Positions 42,647 through 51,685 of a stretch of 64,000 nucleotides of DNA are shown in pieces. The translations under genes were made by a program, and so were the position numbers. The notes under the pieces were generated by a model that was not told the origin of the DNA, did no database searches, and was given only the letters and a program-made list of their open reading frames with translations. This stretch comes from Sedimentibacter sp. Lineage in GTDB: Bacteria; Bacillota; Clostridia; Tissierellales; Sedimentibacteraceae. Location of the stretch: assembly GCA_018436705.1 (NCBI GenBank), contig JAHDLA010000006.1, positions 1 through 64,000 of the forward strand. Direction: 5' to 3'. Position 1 is the first letter of the stretch. Every line of letters begins with the position of its first letter.

Positions 42647-44311
42647 TTATTTTTTTCTTGATTTCTTTCCGAACCATTTATCTTTATTCTTTTTATCTCT
42701 TGAATTTCTTGATCTTTTTTCTTTTGACAGTTCTACTACTACGTTTTGACCCTTTATTTGTGCTCCATCCATTCTTTTCAAAATACGGTTCTTATGCTCT
42801 GAGGCCACATTGAAGAAAGAGTAATTTTCAAGAACTTCAATTTCTGCTATATCACTTCCTGGAATGTCACATTCTCCGGCAACTGCCCCCAGTATATCCC
42901 CAGGCCTTATTCCCTGCTTCTTGCCTGCATTTACATGGAATCTTTCTGTATCTCCGATGCTTTTTCTTCCGCCTCTTGAGCTTTTTCTGCGTTCAGGCAC
43001 AACGTCATTCAAATCTCTTTCCTGGGAGTAATCAAATCTAACCAGCTTCTTTATCATAGCCGCTATAAGTGTTTCAGCATCGTAATCTTGAGACATTAGT
43101 TTTCCTGCCAGTTCTCTATTTTCTCCAAGATCTTCTTTTTCAATTACTTCAATAATATTTCTGATAAATTTATCTTTCTTAACTTCATTTACCTTATCTA
43201 CCGTAGGAATAGTTCTTTTTCGTATTGATTTTTTAGTATACTTTTCTATGTTTTCCAGTTTTCTCATTTCTTTTGCCGTAACAAGAGTAAATGATGCTCC
43301 TTCCTTACCGGCTCTACCTGTCCTTCCAATTCGGTGCACATAGTAATCTTCCTTAATTGGAACCTCATAGTTTATAACGCATTCAACTTCCTTAATATCA
43401 AGTCCTCTTGCTGCTACGTCAGTAGCAATTAAAATTTCTATCAATCCGTTGTTAAACCTGTTAAGTGTGTCTATTCTCTGAGACTGCTTTATATCTCCAT
43501 GAATCTTATCGCAATTGTATCCAATTTCTATAAGGCGATCATAAAGTTCATCAACAGATCTCTTTGTATTGCAAAATACAACTGTCAGCTTTGGCGTATA
43601 AGTATCAATAAGCCTTGAAAGAGCTTCTACCTTATCTGAATGCTTAACTAAAAAATAACTTTGCTTAACCTCTTTAGCCGTTATGCCTTCTCTCAAAACC
43701 TTAATTGATACAGGGTTATTCAAAAACTTCTTTATAATATTCTTCATTACATCTGGTATCGTAGCTGAAAACAGAGATGTCTGAACCTTATGATCAATTT
43801 TACCCAATATGAGCTCTATATCCTCTCTAAAGCCCATTTTAAGCATTTCATCAGCTTCATCCAAAACAGCCATAGTAAGTTCGCCTAATTTTATTACGCG
43901 CCTATCTATAAGGTCTATGATTCTTCCGGGTGTTCCAACAATTATCTGTGCTCCGCCCTTCAGCTTGTTAATTTGGTCGCGTATATCTGCGCCGCCGTAT
44001 ACGGTAACTGTTCTGATACCGTCCATATATTTTCCGTACTTTCTGAATTCATTTGCCACCTGAACCGCAAGTTCTCTTGTTGGCAGCAATACAATCGCCT
44101 GAGGCATTCTTATGTTTTTATCTATTTTTTCAAGTATTGGAATTCCAAACGCTGCAGTCTTGCCAGTACCCGTATTTGACTGTCCGACTATATCCTTTCC
44201 GTCCAAAATAACAGGTATTGCCTCTTGCTGAATCTGGGTACATTCTTCAAATCCCATTTCATCCAAGGCTCTTTGAATGTTGTCATTCAAAATAACATTT
44301 TCAATTTTCAT
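42647..44311 (-). CDS. DEAD-box RNA helicase, CsdA/DbpA type
   Basis: A 554-residue helicase, starting at the ATG at 44311 because GAGG directly abuts the alternative ATG at 44323. RecA core motifs are a Q-motif ('FEECTQIQQEAIPVIL'), motif I 'SNTGTGKTAAF', Ib 'GTPGRIIDL', II 'VLDEADEMLKMG', III SAT and VI 'HRIGRTGRAGKEG'. The C-terminus has the DbpA-type RNA-binding domain ('VLENYSFFNVASEHKNRIL') and a Lys/Arg-rich tail. Such enzymes help 50S assembly and cold-shock RNA remodelling. Its 3' end overlaps the thrS promoter region. Confidence 0.95.
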   Translation of the reverse strand: MKIENVILNDNIQRALDEMGFEECTQIQQEAIPVILDGKDIVGQSNTGTGKTAAFGIPILEKIDKNIRMPQAIVLLPTRELAVQVANEFRKYGKYMDGIRTVTVYGGADIRDQINKLKGGAQIIVGTPGRIIDLIDRRVIKLGELTMAVLDEADEMLKMGFREDIELILGKIDHKVQTSLFSATIPDVMKNIIKKFLNNPVSIKVLREGITAKEVKQSYFLVKHSDKVEALSRLIDTYTPKLTVVFCNTKRSVDELYDRLIEIGYNCDKIHGDIKQSQRIDTLNRFNNGLIEILIATDVAARGLDIKEVECVINYEVPIKEDYYVHRIGRTGRAGKEGASFTLVTAKEMRKLENIEKYTKKSIRKRTIPTVDKVNEVKKDKFIRNIIEVIEKEDLGENRELAGKLMSQDYDAETLIAAMIKKLVRFDYSQERDLNDVVPERRKSSRGGRKSIGDTERFHVNAGKKQGIRPGDILGAVAGECDIPGSDIAEIEVLENYSFFNVASEHKNRILKRMDGAQIKGQNVVVELSKEKRSRNSRDKKNKDKWFGKKSRKK

Positions 44312-44538
44312 TAATTTTATCATCCTCGTTCTATTTTTAGTAACTCCTCATTATACAATGCATACCTAATAATTACAAATAATTTTTGTAAATTTTTATT
44401 AATATTATCATTTTATATATATTTTCCTTATCTCATAAATTATTTTTAACCACTTACATTGTTTTATTCTCTTTTCAGATGTTTTAAACTATATCTATTT
44501 ATGGTATTATATTGTAAAAACTATAGCGGAGAAAATAA

Positions 44539-45261
44539 ATGAAAGTATACTATATTTATCACAGCTGTTTTGTAGTAGAAACAGAAACCTCATTTTTAAT
44601 ATTTGATTATTTTGACGATAAAAGAACACCTAAAGATGATTTTAATTTCAAAGAAGTTCTTAATGATATATTTAAAAGCAATAAGCATCTGTACGTTTTT
44701 TCATCGCACAGCCACCATGATCATTTTAACAGATCGATTCTCTCATGGAGCAGTCAGAAAAAAGAAATATATTATATATTAAGCAATGATATAAAGCTTT
44801 ACGCCGAAGTAAAAAATATATATACCGTAGGAAAAGATGAAACAACTGAAATAAACAACCTGAAAATATCCACTTTTGGTTCCACTGATGAAGGGGTAAG
44901 CTTTTTAGTAGAAATAGATGGGCACACAATATTTCACGCAGGAGATCTGAACTGGTGGAAATGGTCAGATGACACCCCCGAGGAAGAAAAGGAAATGGAA
45001 ACTGCTTTTAAAAGCATAATTAAAGACATTTTAATCAAAGACGTCGCTATTGATATTGCCTTTTTCCCTGTTGACGGAAGACTTAAAGAAAATTATTTTT
45101 GCGGCGGACAATATTTTATAGAACTAATTAAGCCAAGAATATTTGTTCCAATGCACTTTTGGGATAACTTCAATATAACAAGTCTCTTTAAAAAATCTCA
45201 GGATCCCACAACAACTAACATTATTGAACTGCAGCATAACAATCAAATTATTATAGAGTAA
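44539..45261 (+). CDS. MBL-fold metal-dependent hydrolase (UlaG-like)
   Basis: A 240-residue metallo-beta-lactamase-fold hydrolase. The metal motif is HSHHDH (57-62), with a later 'IFHAGDLNWWKW' supplying His and Asp and 'IFVPMHFWDNF' supplying the last His. The N-terminus 'MKVYYIYHSCFVVETETSFL' is typical of the UlaG/L-ascorbate-6-P lactonase-like group; the substrate is unknown. GCGGAG precedes the ATG. Part of its 3' end (45027-45178) is duplicated as a dead fragment at 46290-46438. Confidence 0.9.
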   Translation: MKVYYIYHSCFVVETETSFLIFDYFDDKRTPKDDFNFKEVLNDIFKSNKHLYVFSSHSHHDHFNRSILSWSSQKKEIYYILSNDIKLYAEVKNIYTVGKDETTEINNLKISTFGSTDEGVSFLVEIDGHTIFHAGDLNWWKWSDDTPEEEKEMETAFKSIIKDILIKDVAIDIAFFPVDGRLKENYFCGGQYFIELIKPRIFVPMHFWDNFNITSLFKKSQDPTTTNIIELQHNNQIIIE

Positions 45262-45307
45262 TGAAATTACCGGCATATTATTAGTTTCAATATAGCATAT
45301 CTGCATA

Positions 45308-45346
45308 AAAAATCCGGCCTTAGCCTCGCAGCTAAGCCGGATTTTC
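45308..45346. terminator. Bidirectional terminator after the MBL gene
   Basis: AATCCGGC-CTTAG and CTAA-GCCGGATT form a strong stem with A-runs on the left and T-runs on the right. It can stop both the forward MBL gene and minus-strand transcripts. Confidence 0.85.
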
Positions 45347-45351
45347 TTGTA

Positions 45352-45496
45352 CTACGGATTAATTAATTGACCTTTATCATTATAGGCTTCGTATGATACC
45401 TGCTCATCTCCTGTATATATCCTGCAGCTTACGGTTTTCCAGGTTATTTCTTTATTTTTTATGATATCTATATAAGGTCCGGCACCCAAGAAAGCC
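45352..45496 (-). pseudogene. Decayed C-terminal copy of the 156-residue anchored protein
   Basis: This minus-strand fragment reads 'FLGAGPYIDIIKNKEITWKT', then 'VSCRIYTGDEQVSYEAYNDKGQLINP' and a stop. It matches the last 47 residues of the protein at 46441-46911 with few changes. It has no start in frame; an ATG with AGGAGG upstream is in another frame. Homology breaks off at 45496. It is a remnant of a duplication. Confidence 0.85.
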
Positions 45497-45518
45497 CATT
45501 GGAATCTCCTCCTATTAA

Positions 45519-46193
45519 TTATTCTAACGGAAGTATAACGGTTACTATATCAATACCAGAAGTCATAATATCAGGAAGTTTTGCACCATCTTTAGCTAGC
45601 GGACTCATAGAATAAGCATTGTCACCACTGATAAAATATAGACAATAATTATCAGCTGCTATGTACATTGGTGCACCTTCTGTCATAGAAGAAAGTGCCT
45701 GTATCATTTCTACATCACTATTGGATGACCCAAAGACAATTCGTTCATCATCTAATAATTTTGAAACATAAATAAAATTTGTAATTCGTCCGTTGTTGAA
45801 AACTGGAATCCAGAATTTCTTTGCAGTTGGCTCATCACCTTCAAAATTAAATACATGCAGAGCATAGCCACAGTCAATGCCGGGAAACATGTTATCTAAT
45901 GCTGCGCATATATCTTTATCAGGTACGACCGAATACATATACAGAGGTGCAACTGAATAGGAAGTAGGCACTTCATATTCCACTACTTTATATGTATAGT
46001 CTCCTCCTATAATTTTATCTCGCCTTTCTGGAAATAGTGATGTTAGACTAAGTACACTAATTGTTATAAGTAGTGCAAAACAGGATACAAGCATAAATCG
46101 TATTTTTTTGGATCGGATTGTATAAGGCTTTACGTCATGTATAATATTATCCTTTATCCTATCAATAGCGGCAAATATAGCTTTAATATTCAT
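45519..46193 (-). CDS. Membrane-anchored exported protein, unknown
   Basis: A 224-residue protein starting at MNIKAIFAAIDRIKDN; AAGGAG lies 9 bases upstream, while the longer frame has no site. A polar cytosolic segment of 30 residues precedes one membrane helix (about 33-52, 'FMLVSCFALLITISVLSLTS'), then an exported domain ('GGDYTYKVVEYEVPTSYSVA', 'ALDNMFPGIDCGYALHVFNF', 'YCLYFISGDNAYSMSPLA'). No family is recognised. It is inserted between the two duplicated blocks described for 45352 and 46290. Confidence 0.7.
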   Translation of the reverse strand: MNIKAIFAAIDRIKDNIIHDVKPYTIRSKKIRFMLVSCFALLITISVLSLTSLFPERRDKIIGGDYTYKVVEYEVPTSYSVAPLYMYSVVPDKDICAALDNMFPGIDCGYALHVFNFEGDEPTAKKFWIPVFNNGRITNFIYVSKLLDDERIVFGSSNSDVEMIQALSSMTEGAPMYIAADNYCLYFISGDNAYSMSPLAKDGAKLPDIMTSGIDIVTVILPLE

Positions 46194-46289
46194 AAAAGTA
46201 CACTCCTTATTTATATAAATTAGCTCCGAGAACGTAAAAGGATAGACCATATGGGACGGACGCAGCCTACATTCCCTGTTACTGCAAAA

Positions 46290-46438
46290 ACATTTTAATC
46301 AAAGACATTGTTATTGATATTGCCTTTTTCCCCTGTTGACGGAAGACTTAAAGAAAATTATTTATGCGGTGGACAATATTTATAGAACAAATTAAGCCAA
46401 GAATATTTGTTCCAATGCACTTTTGGGATAACTTCAAT
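46290..46438 (+). pseudogene. Dead 3' fragment of the MBL hydrolase gene
   Basis: About 150 bases nearly identical to 45027-45178 of the intact MBL gene, covering 'ILIKD.AIDIAFFP.DGRLKE' to 'HFWDNF'. An extra C in the CCCTGTTGACGG region and a missing T near 46380 break the frame, and no start is present. It joins directly to the 3' end of the 156-residue gene, whereas in the parent locus 174 bases intervene. Confidence 0.88.
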
Positions 46439-46440
46439 TA

Positions 46441-46911
46441 TTACGGATTAATTAATTGACCTTTCTCATTATAAACTTCGTGTGATACCTGTTCATCTCC
46501 TGTATATATCCTGCAGCTTACGGTTTCCCAGGTTATCTCTTTATTTTTTATGATATCTATATATGGACCGGCACCCAAGAAAGCTCCTTCTCCGCTTCTG
46601 AGCACAAATCTGGTAATGACAAAGCTCCGCGCACTGTCAATCTGGTTTTGTTTTACACCCTCATCAAACCAAAAATCAGCATTTAATTCTCCGTCAACCA
46701 GATAAACTTCCTGTCGGACTAAATCAGTCATAGCATACTGTCCCTCATCTCTAAGCATGGCAACGGACTCTTCATCTGTATAAACAACAGCATTTTTAGG
46801 AATCGCAATTGTTGATTTGTCATTGCTGCCTGAGTTTGAAAGAATCTGCACTGCCAAAACAGCTATAACAAGAATTACAAGCGAAATTAAAATTGTCCAT
46901 TTCTTTTTCAT
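46441..46911 (-). CDS. Membrane-anchored small exported protein
   Basis: A 156-residue protein with AGGAGG 8 bases before its ATG. A basic N-terminus and a single hydrophobic segment (5-25, 'WTILISLVILVIAVLAVQIL') anchor it; a Ser/Asn linker and a globular domain follow ('NAVVYTDEESVAMLRDEGQY', 'FVITRFVLRSGEGAFLGAGP', 'CRIYTGDEQVSHEVYNEKGQ'). No family is recognised. A partial duplicate of its 3' end lies at 45352-45496. It follows the frameshifted lipoprotein gene on the same strand. Confidence 0.75.
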   Translation of the reverse strand: MKKKWTILISLVILVIAVLAVQILSNSGSNDKSTIAIPKNAVVYTDEESVAMLRDEGQYAMTDLVRQEVYLVDGELNADFWFDEGVKQNQIDSARSFVITRFVLRSGEGAFLGAGPYIDIIKNKEITWETVSCRIYTGDEQVSHEVYNEKGQLINP

Positions 46912-46962
46912 AATCTTAACCTCCTATGGGGTGATCCGGATTCCAAATTTATTCAAGTTTCG

Positions 46963-48089
46963 TCATTGCGGTACAAACATAAATACCCTGCTTTTGCTGC
47001 CATCAGCAGTAGTATTCATCAATAATCCTAATTTACCTGAAAAGAAAAAATTATTTATACCCGCAGGAATATCGCTGAACAATAATAATTGTTCTTTATC
47101 GGTGTCGTACATATATGGTTTTTCCTCGTAATAATTTCTCCATGTCACAAACCGGCTATTGGAATCAAGATTGGCAATAGAAGAATCTGTTGATAAAACA
47201 GGCTTATTTTTTAACATATCCGTAATCTGAAAGGTTGTGATTTTTGTTTTGTCATTGGTAGAATTGTTTTCAATGCAAAAAAATCCGTTTCCATTTGCCG
47301 TAATTTGTTTAAGATGCTTAGTATTCTTCAATATTAAATTATTATCTACTGAAACGATATCTTTGAATTTACCTTCACTGTTCTTCCTGAAAGATGCAAT
47401 CTCCTCGTTATAAACCATTGGGTTCTGGGCATCTTCAAGCAACGGAATAAGCTGCTGCTTTCCGATTGTATATTCATATAATTTAACTCTCAGGTCTCCG
47501 TTGGTGTCCCCATAAAAATCATCAAAGTATATCTTATCATCAATCAATACAACACTGTTTCCATTATGAGTATAAACCCTGTTCGTGCTCGGGTCTGTGG
47601 AATATGAAAAGAAGCTTATAAAATACTCCTGTGCAAAGCTGAAATAATACAATTTACAAGTTCTCCACTCATCCTCAGAAAATCTGAAAATCATATAATC
47701 CTCATTATAAGCACATAAACCAAAATATCTGTTTTCTCCTATATTGATTAATTTTTTGTAACCGCCTGTTTTAAAATTATACAGCCCTATTTCATTCGTA
47801 ATAATCGGAGTATACAAAACCACTATTACATTAGATTCGTCATAAATACCTGTACAAGATAATTCCATTCCGTTCAGAGTTTCAGGTAATATAATTTCAT
47901 CTATCTTAAGTTCTGTATCAGCATCAGTTATGGGTACAAAAGTTTGATAAAGACTAATTACCTCCTCATCAAAGGTATTATCGAAAATATTATTTTCTAT
48001 TTCTGAAATGTTCTTATCACATCCTATGACAAAAAACACTGGACAACCATCATAATTAAAAATGTTGTTATTCCCATTATCTTGAACAT
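46963..48089 (-). pseudogene. Lipoprotein gene with a frameshift in a T6 run
   Basis: The best start is ATG 48089 with AAAGGAGGTG upstream. It reads MFKIMGITTFLIMMVVQCFLS and then hits TAG. Adding one T to the T6 run (48031-48036 on the plus strand as A6) gives instead VVQCFFVIGCDKN and then 358 further residues without a break: a complete lipoprotein signal peptide with an 'FVIGC' lipobox. As it stands, only a GTG at 48039 without a ribosome site could start the large frame. The mature part is repetitive in beta-propeller style ('CKLYYFSFAQEYFISFFSYS', 'KIYFDDFYGDTNGDLRVKLY', 'SRFVTWRNYYEEKPYMYDTD'). Sequencing error, phase variation or true decay are all possible. Confidence 0.75.
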
Positions 48090-48156
48090 CTAAGCATCAC
48101 CTCCTTTAAAAGCACGAACGCAAAATCAGGACATCATGCGTTCATGCCATTTTTTA

Positions 48157-48786
48157 TTACCAAACAATACCTCTATATTTTGCAAAAGCAGCTAACTTAG
48201 TAGATGTAACAGAATAGTAAGCATCTATATCATCAGAAAAGTAAACTTCATCTGATTTTGCCGGATCAACAATCCAAATTTCGTCACCATCCGATTTATA
48301 TCCGTCAACTGCTAACCAGTGCCCGATTTCTACTGCTGGGTATCCGGGTAAAATACTTGGATCATCAGGAATATCACCACGTGATCTTCCACACGCCATA
48401 ACTCCGTGGTTATCATCTATAGTGGAAACAATTTTATAATCAATGTCTGATGCCTCAACATCAGTACCTCCGGCAGGACCATATGGATATGGAACATAAA
48501 AAAATCCTATTTCATCGGATAGATAAACAGGTACAGGAAAATCCTCACGCTCAGAGCCATCGATGATATACCAGGGGCATGATTTTTCTTGACTATTAAC
48601 CACATCATATGCAATATCTGATTGTGTTTTGTCAATATCTTCATAATCCAAAAGGCTCTTTATAGCCGCAAAACCACACCAGAAATCTGTTGCCTGAGGT
48701 ACTTGGTAAATAGCTAGCCTCTTGCTTGAAGCAAGAGGAGCGAAACTACCACCATTCTGCCTGGATTTATCGTAGATTGTTTTCAT
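48157..48786 (-). CDS. C39-like papain-fold cysteine peptidase, signal peptide missing
   Basis: About 209 residues. The catalytic Cys is in 'QVPQATDFWCGFAAIKSLL', the His in 'AVEIGHWLAVDGYKSDGDE' and the Asp/Asn position in 'IWIVDPAKSDE', as in the Peptidase_C39_2 group. There is no signal peptide and no ribosome site before ATG 48786. The DNA just upstream is instead the intergenic sequence that precedes the secreted gene at 50879 (shared GTTATTATTAATGA and GTCGGAAAA...CCT). A recombination event probably cut off the original 5' end, so the gene may be silent. Confidence 0.7.
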   Translation of the reverse strand: MKTIYDKSRQNGGSFAPLASSKRLAIYQVPQATDFWCGFAAIKSLLDYEDIDKTQSDIAYDVVNSQEKSCPWYIIDGSEREDFPVPVYLSDEIGFFYVPYPYGPAGGTDVEASDIDYKIVSTIDDNHGVMACGRSRGDIPDDPSILPGYPAVEIGHWLAVDGYKSDGDEIWIVDPAKSDEVYFSDDIDAYYSVTSTKLAAFAKYRGIVW

Positions 48787-48858
48787 TAATAATAACAAAA
48801 TTAAAGAGGATTTTCCGACAGCTTTTCAGATAAAAATTTGTTAAAAAATTGTAAAATT

Positions 48859-49026
48859 TTATTTTTTTACACTCTTCGCTATTTTCACAAGCTCGCTTTC
48901 GCTGATGCTTCCTGTCAAGATATATGCCATTTCATTATAATTCCAGACAAGAATCCTAATATTGTTACTCTCACTGTAGAGGGCCTCTCTTCCATTTATA
49001 GTAAGCTCCTTTACATTTTTCTTCAT
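48859..49026 (-). pseudogene. C-terminal remnant of a DUF4367 anti-sigma protein
   Basis: The minus strand reads 'KNVKELTINGREALYSESNN', then 'IRILVWNYNEMAYILTGSIS' and 'ESELVKIAKSVKK' with a stop. This matches the last 55 residues of the anti-sigma protein at 50990-51685. Upstream it is fused to the first codons (MIFML.L.DEEK) and promoter of a sigma gene copy in a different frame. The whole sigma body and the anti-sigma N-terminus are deleted. Confidence 0.88.
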
Positions 49027-49122
49027 CTAACATTAACATAAAAATCATATTTCCATCTGCCCCTTGTTTTTAAGAAATAAAATACTTTCATGTGTTACTG
49101 TACAGCCTAACTCTTTATATTT

Positions 49123-49151
49123 ATTATATAATGTTTTTTTGGTATTAACAA
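49123..49151 (-). promoter_or_regulatory. Retained promoter of the degenerate sigma locus
   Basis: Minus-strand TTGTTA (49146-49151) and TATAAT (49123-49128) with 17-base spacing match the promoter at 52292-52320 of the intact sigma operon. The sequence down to the ATGATTTTTATG start is also similar. Confidence 0.65.
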
Positions 49152-49306
49152 GAAAATCAAATTTTGAACATTACCAATATGAAGATTTAAAAAAATGTTT
49201 AGAATCTGAAATATTACCTATAGTACCAAAACAGGAAATAAAAAATATATAATAGATAACTTTATATATGATAGAGACAATGATTAAAAATTAAATGTTT
49301 TTTGCC

Positions 49307-49879
49307 TTAATTTATAGGTTCATTATAATTTTCAATGTTGTTTATTAACCACTTGTTATTCTGATTTATAAAATAAAAGGTACTTTTTGATTCCGGACCA
49401 CTTTCTCCTCCGCCAAATTTTACAACTACGGAAAAAGAATCTTTTTCAATATTGTTGATTTCTTCTATCGGATTGCTTGAAAGTGGCTTTATCATTCCCG
49501 ACATTACCGCTACATATAGCTGTCCTTCTATCTCTTTAAAAGCAGGGTAATCTCTTTCAAAAATCTTATTATATTTTTTATCTATATACTCGGCAGCAAA
49601 CACAGAATTTAACAAGTTTTTAATATCGTCTACCGACTTATATTTATCGCTGACAACTTTTTTGTATGCTTTCCCACTCTCATCTTCTACTACTTTACCT
49701 TCTGTTTCAATATAGCCGTTAAGAATTTTATTTGCTTCAACATACATGGGAAGAATTTCATTTATTACATCTGTTGCCGCATTCAGTTTTACACCTGCGT
49801 TTTCGGAATTTTCCGGGCAGCCTGTTAAAGAACATAATATTGTTATAATAAAAATTAAAATATATAACCTTTTTTTCAT
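49307..49879 (-). CDS. Lipoprotein, possible IseA-type DL-endopeptidase inhibitor
   Basis: A 190-residue lipoprotein starting at MKKRLYILIFII (GGAGGAG upstream). Lipobox LTGC with Cys about residue 20. The mature region has 'DVINEILPMYVEANKILNGY', 'AYKKVVSDKYKSVDDIKNLL', 'EIEGQLYVAVMSGM' and 'STFYFINQNNKWLINNIE'. That order of segments resembles the IseA/YoeB family that inhibits cell-wall DL-endopeptidases; I judge this by pattern only. It precedes the deleted sigma locus on the same strand but is probably transcribed alone. Confidence 0.7.
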   Translation of the reverse strand: MKKRLYILIFIITILCSLTGCPENSENAGVKLNAATDVINEILPMYVEANKILNGYIETEGKVVEDESGKAYKKVVSDKYKSVDDIKNLLNSVFAAEYIDKKYNKIFERDYPAFKEIEGQLYVAVMSGMIKPLSSNPIEEINNIEKDSFSVVVKFGGGESGPESKSTFYFINQNNKWLINNIENYNEPIN

Positions 49880-49958
49880 ATACTCCTCCAAAATAGGCCG
49901 CTATCACATATAGCGGCCTTAACTATATTGTAGCTAAATAGCACAATAATGCACTCAA

Positions 49959-50255
49959 CTAATCAACATAAACACAAAGCCTGTTAACAGTCCAATTGTT
50001 GTCTAAATATTCATCCAAGGTCGAACGGTCATAATATGATGATGGGTCTTTTATATAAATTGTATCGCCGTTATATCCGTTAGCCGCAACAAAGTGTGTC
50101 TCGCCTGAACTGTGTACCATCCCTACAAGAACGGGATTATCTTCATCTATGGAGCCCGCTATAAAATCTATGGCGTCACTATCTGTTTGAGTGGAGCTGG
50201 AAAAGTATTGTACAGTGTAATCATATTCATCTGCAGCCTGATAATAATAAAACTT
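49959..50255 (-). pseudogene. C-terminal half of a C39-like cysteine peptidase
   Basis: An open frame without a start reads 'QAADEYDYTVQYFSSSTQTD', 'SDAIDFIAGSIDEDNPVLVG', 'MVHSSGETHFVAANGYNGDT' and 'IYIKDPSSYYDRSTLDEYLD', then stops with TAG at 49959. The His (GETHFVAANGY) and Asp (IKDP) halves of a C39 active site are present; the Cys half is missing. No ribosome site or ATG is suitable. The spacer 50256-50450 upstream shows no recognisable continuation. Confidence 0.75.
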
Positions 50256-50450
50256 CTTATAAAAGAATATTGTAAATATCCTTTTAATGGTATATAATTT
50301 ATATAGGCTCTTTCTTAAATACTCTTTTCAAGCTTGGCTGCTATTAATAAGATGAGTATAGGAAAGGCTTTTATTTATTTGGTGACCTTAATTGTTATAA
50401 TGTAGCCTATTTTCACAAGATGCCGATTTTATAATCAAGTAGCTTTAATT

Positions 50451-50879
50451 TCAATAATCAACCGTCTCACTATACTTTATAACCGTTTCAATAACATCGC
50501 CGGAGCTGTCCAGTGCGGTATGGGTTAATTTCAGACGGTAGGAACCTTTTTCAACATACCACTCCTTGTACAAATATATTTCCTCAACACCTGATTCTTC
50601 CCACGTCTTAATAGTTGTCCAGTTTCCGGATAGCTGTTGTAATTCCATTTTTACTCCTGCTGTATATTCCGACTGTACAATTGTATCTCCTTGACAAGCC
50701 AGCTTACCTCCCGATTTCAGTTCTAAATTGTTATAACACCATGTAATTGCAATATAATCCGGTTTTATTTCTGAACTATTTTTTACATCAGCGGTTTCAG
50801 CATAAACGCTTGTATGTATAGAATTTATTAAAATCATAATAAGAACAAGAAATAAAACTGCCCGTGTTTTCCTTTTCAT
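50451..50879 (-). CDS. Secreted small protein (DUF6147-like)
   Basis: A 142-residue precursor starting MKRKTRAVLFLVLIMILINS, with AAGGAGG 8 bases upstream. The signal peptide is cut near 'TSVYAE'. The mature part of about 115 residues is a beta-sandwich-like sequence ('IAITWCYNNLELKSGGKLAC', 'MELQQLSGNWTTIKTWEESG', 'WYVEKGSYRLKLTHTALDSS'). This pattern resembles DUF6147 proteins of Clostridia; the identity is tentative. It is third in a sigma / anti-sigma / secreted protein operon and may be a regulated product. Confidence 0.75.
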   Translation of the reverse strand: MKRKTRAVLFLVLIMILINSIHTSVYAETADVKNSSEIKPDYIAITWCYNNLELKSGGKLACQGDTIVQSEYTAGVKMELQQLSGNWTTIKTWEESGVEEIYLYKEWYVEKGSYRLKLTHTALDSSGDVIETVIKYSETVDY

Positions 50880-50989
50880 TAAAAAATCCTCCTTAAATTT
50901 GGTCTCATTAATAATAACCAAATTAAGGAGGGTTTTCCGACAACTTTTTAAATAAACTATTGTTAAAAAATCGTAACAAAATAACTTGT

Positions 50990-51685
50990 TTATTTTGTTA
51001 TATTTTCCGCTATTTTTACAAACTCGCTTTCACTGATGTTTCCTGTCAGGATATATGCCATCTCGCCATCATTCCACACCAAAATTCTGTTGCTGCTATT
51101 TTCGCTGTAAATAGCTTCCCTTCCGTTTATAGTAAGCTCTTTTACATTAGCGTCTTCAGTATCAATAGATAATGAACCTTTTATATCTCTTGTATGAAAT
51201 TTAAAAAATTCCTGTCCGTTTTTAAATGTCAAATTTAAATATTCCTCAAGTGTTTCGTTTTTTTCAAGCTTAAAGCCTTCCGGGACATATTCCAGTTTAA
51301 TCTCACCGAATTTATAGTTTTCTGCTTTTGAAGCATCATCTGTAAATTTAATATTTGTATCGTATTGTGTCCTTTCCAGGATAAAATTCATAAATCTAAC
51401 TCTCCATGCACTTACGCTGCTTATCGTTATTGCGCTTATTGCAATAACAGCAATGAAAATCACTGCGGCACGTTTTGAATAGGTTCGTATTCTGCGAGCA
51501 GACCGGAATTTCCGTTCCTTTTTAAACAGTTTTTGCATATCTTCTCTGTGTTTTTCTGAAAACTTATGATTTTGACCTTCGTATTCATCCAGCAAGATGT
51601 CCACTGCCTTATCTTCGATATCAGAAGCAGCTGCCTGAAGCATCGCCTCTATAGTCTTATCAGTCACATATTCTTTTTTATCCAT
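50990..51685 (-). CDS. DUF4367 transmembrane anti-sigma factor
   Basis: A 231-residue protein with an N-terminal cytosolic helical region of about 75 residues ('MLQAAASDIEDKAVDILLDE') and a single membrane helix (about 75-94). The extracellular DUF4367 domain shows 'YVPEGFKLEKNETLEEYLNL', 'INGREAIYSENSSNRILVWN' and 'MAYILTGNISESEFVKIAEN'. The gene overlaps the ECF sigma gene by 8 bases. This membrane topology and coupling are typical for an anti-sigma that releases its sigma factor on an envelope signal. A degenerate copy of its 3' end lies at 48859. Confidence 0.88.
   Translation of the reverse strand: MDKKEYVTDKTIEAMLQAAASDIEDKAVDILLDEYEGQNHKFSEKHREDMQKLFKKERKFRSARRIRTYSKRAAVIFIAVIAISAITISSVSAWRVRFMNFILERTQYDTNIKFTDDASKAENYKFGEIKLEYVPEGFKLEKNETLEEYLNLTFKNGQEFFKFHTRDIKGSLSIDTEDANVKELTINGREAIYSENSSNRILVWNDGEMAYILTGNISESEFVKIAENITK

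Noticed and set aside
45480..45512. ATG with AGGAGG upstream of the 45352 fragment as a real start
   Set aside because: That ATG is in a different frame from the homologous fragment and leads to no sensible protein.
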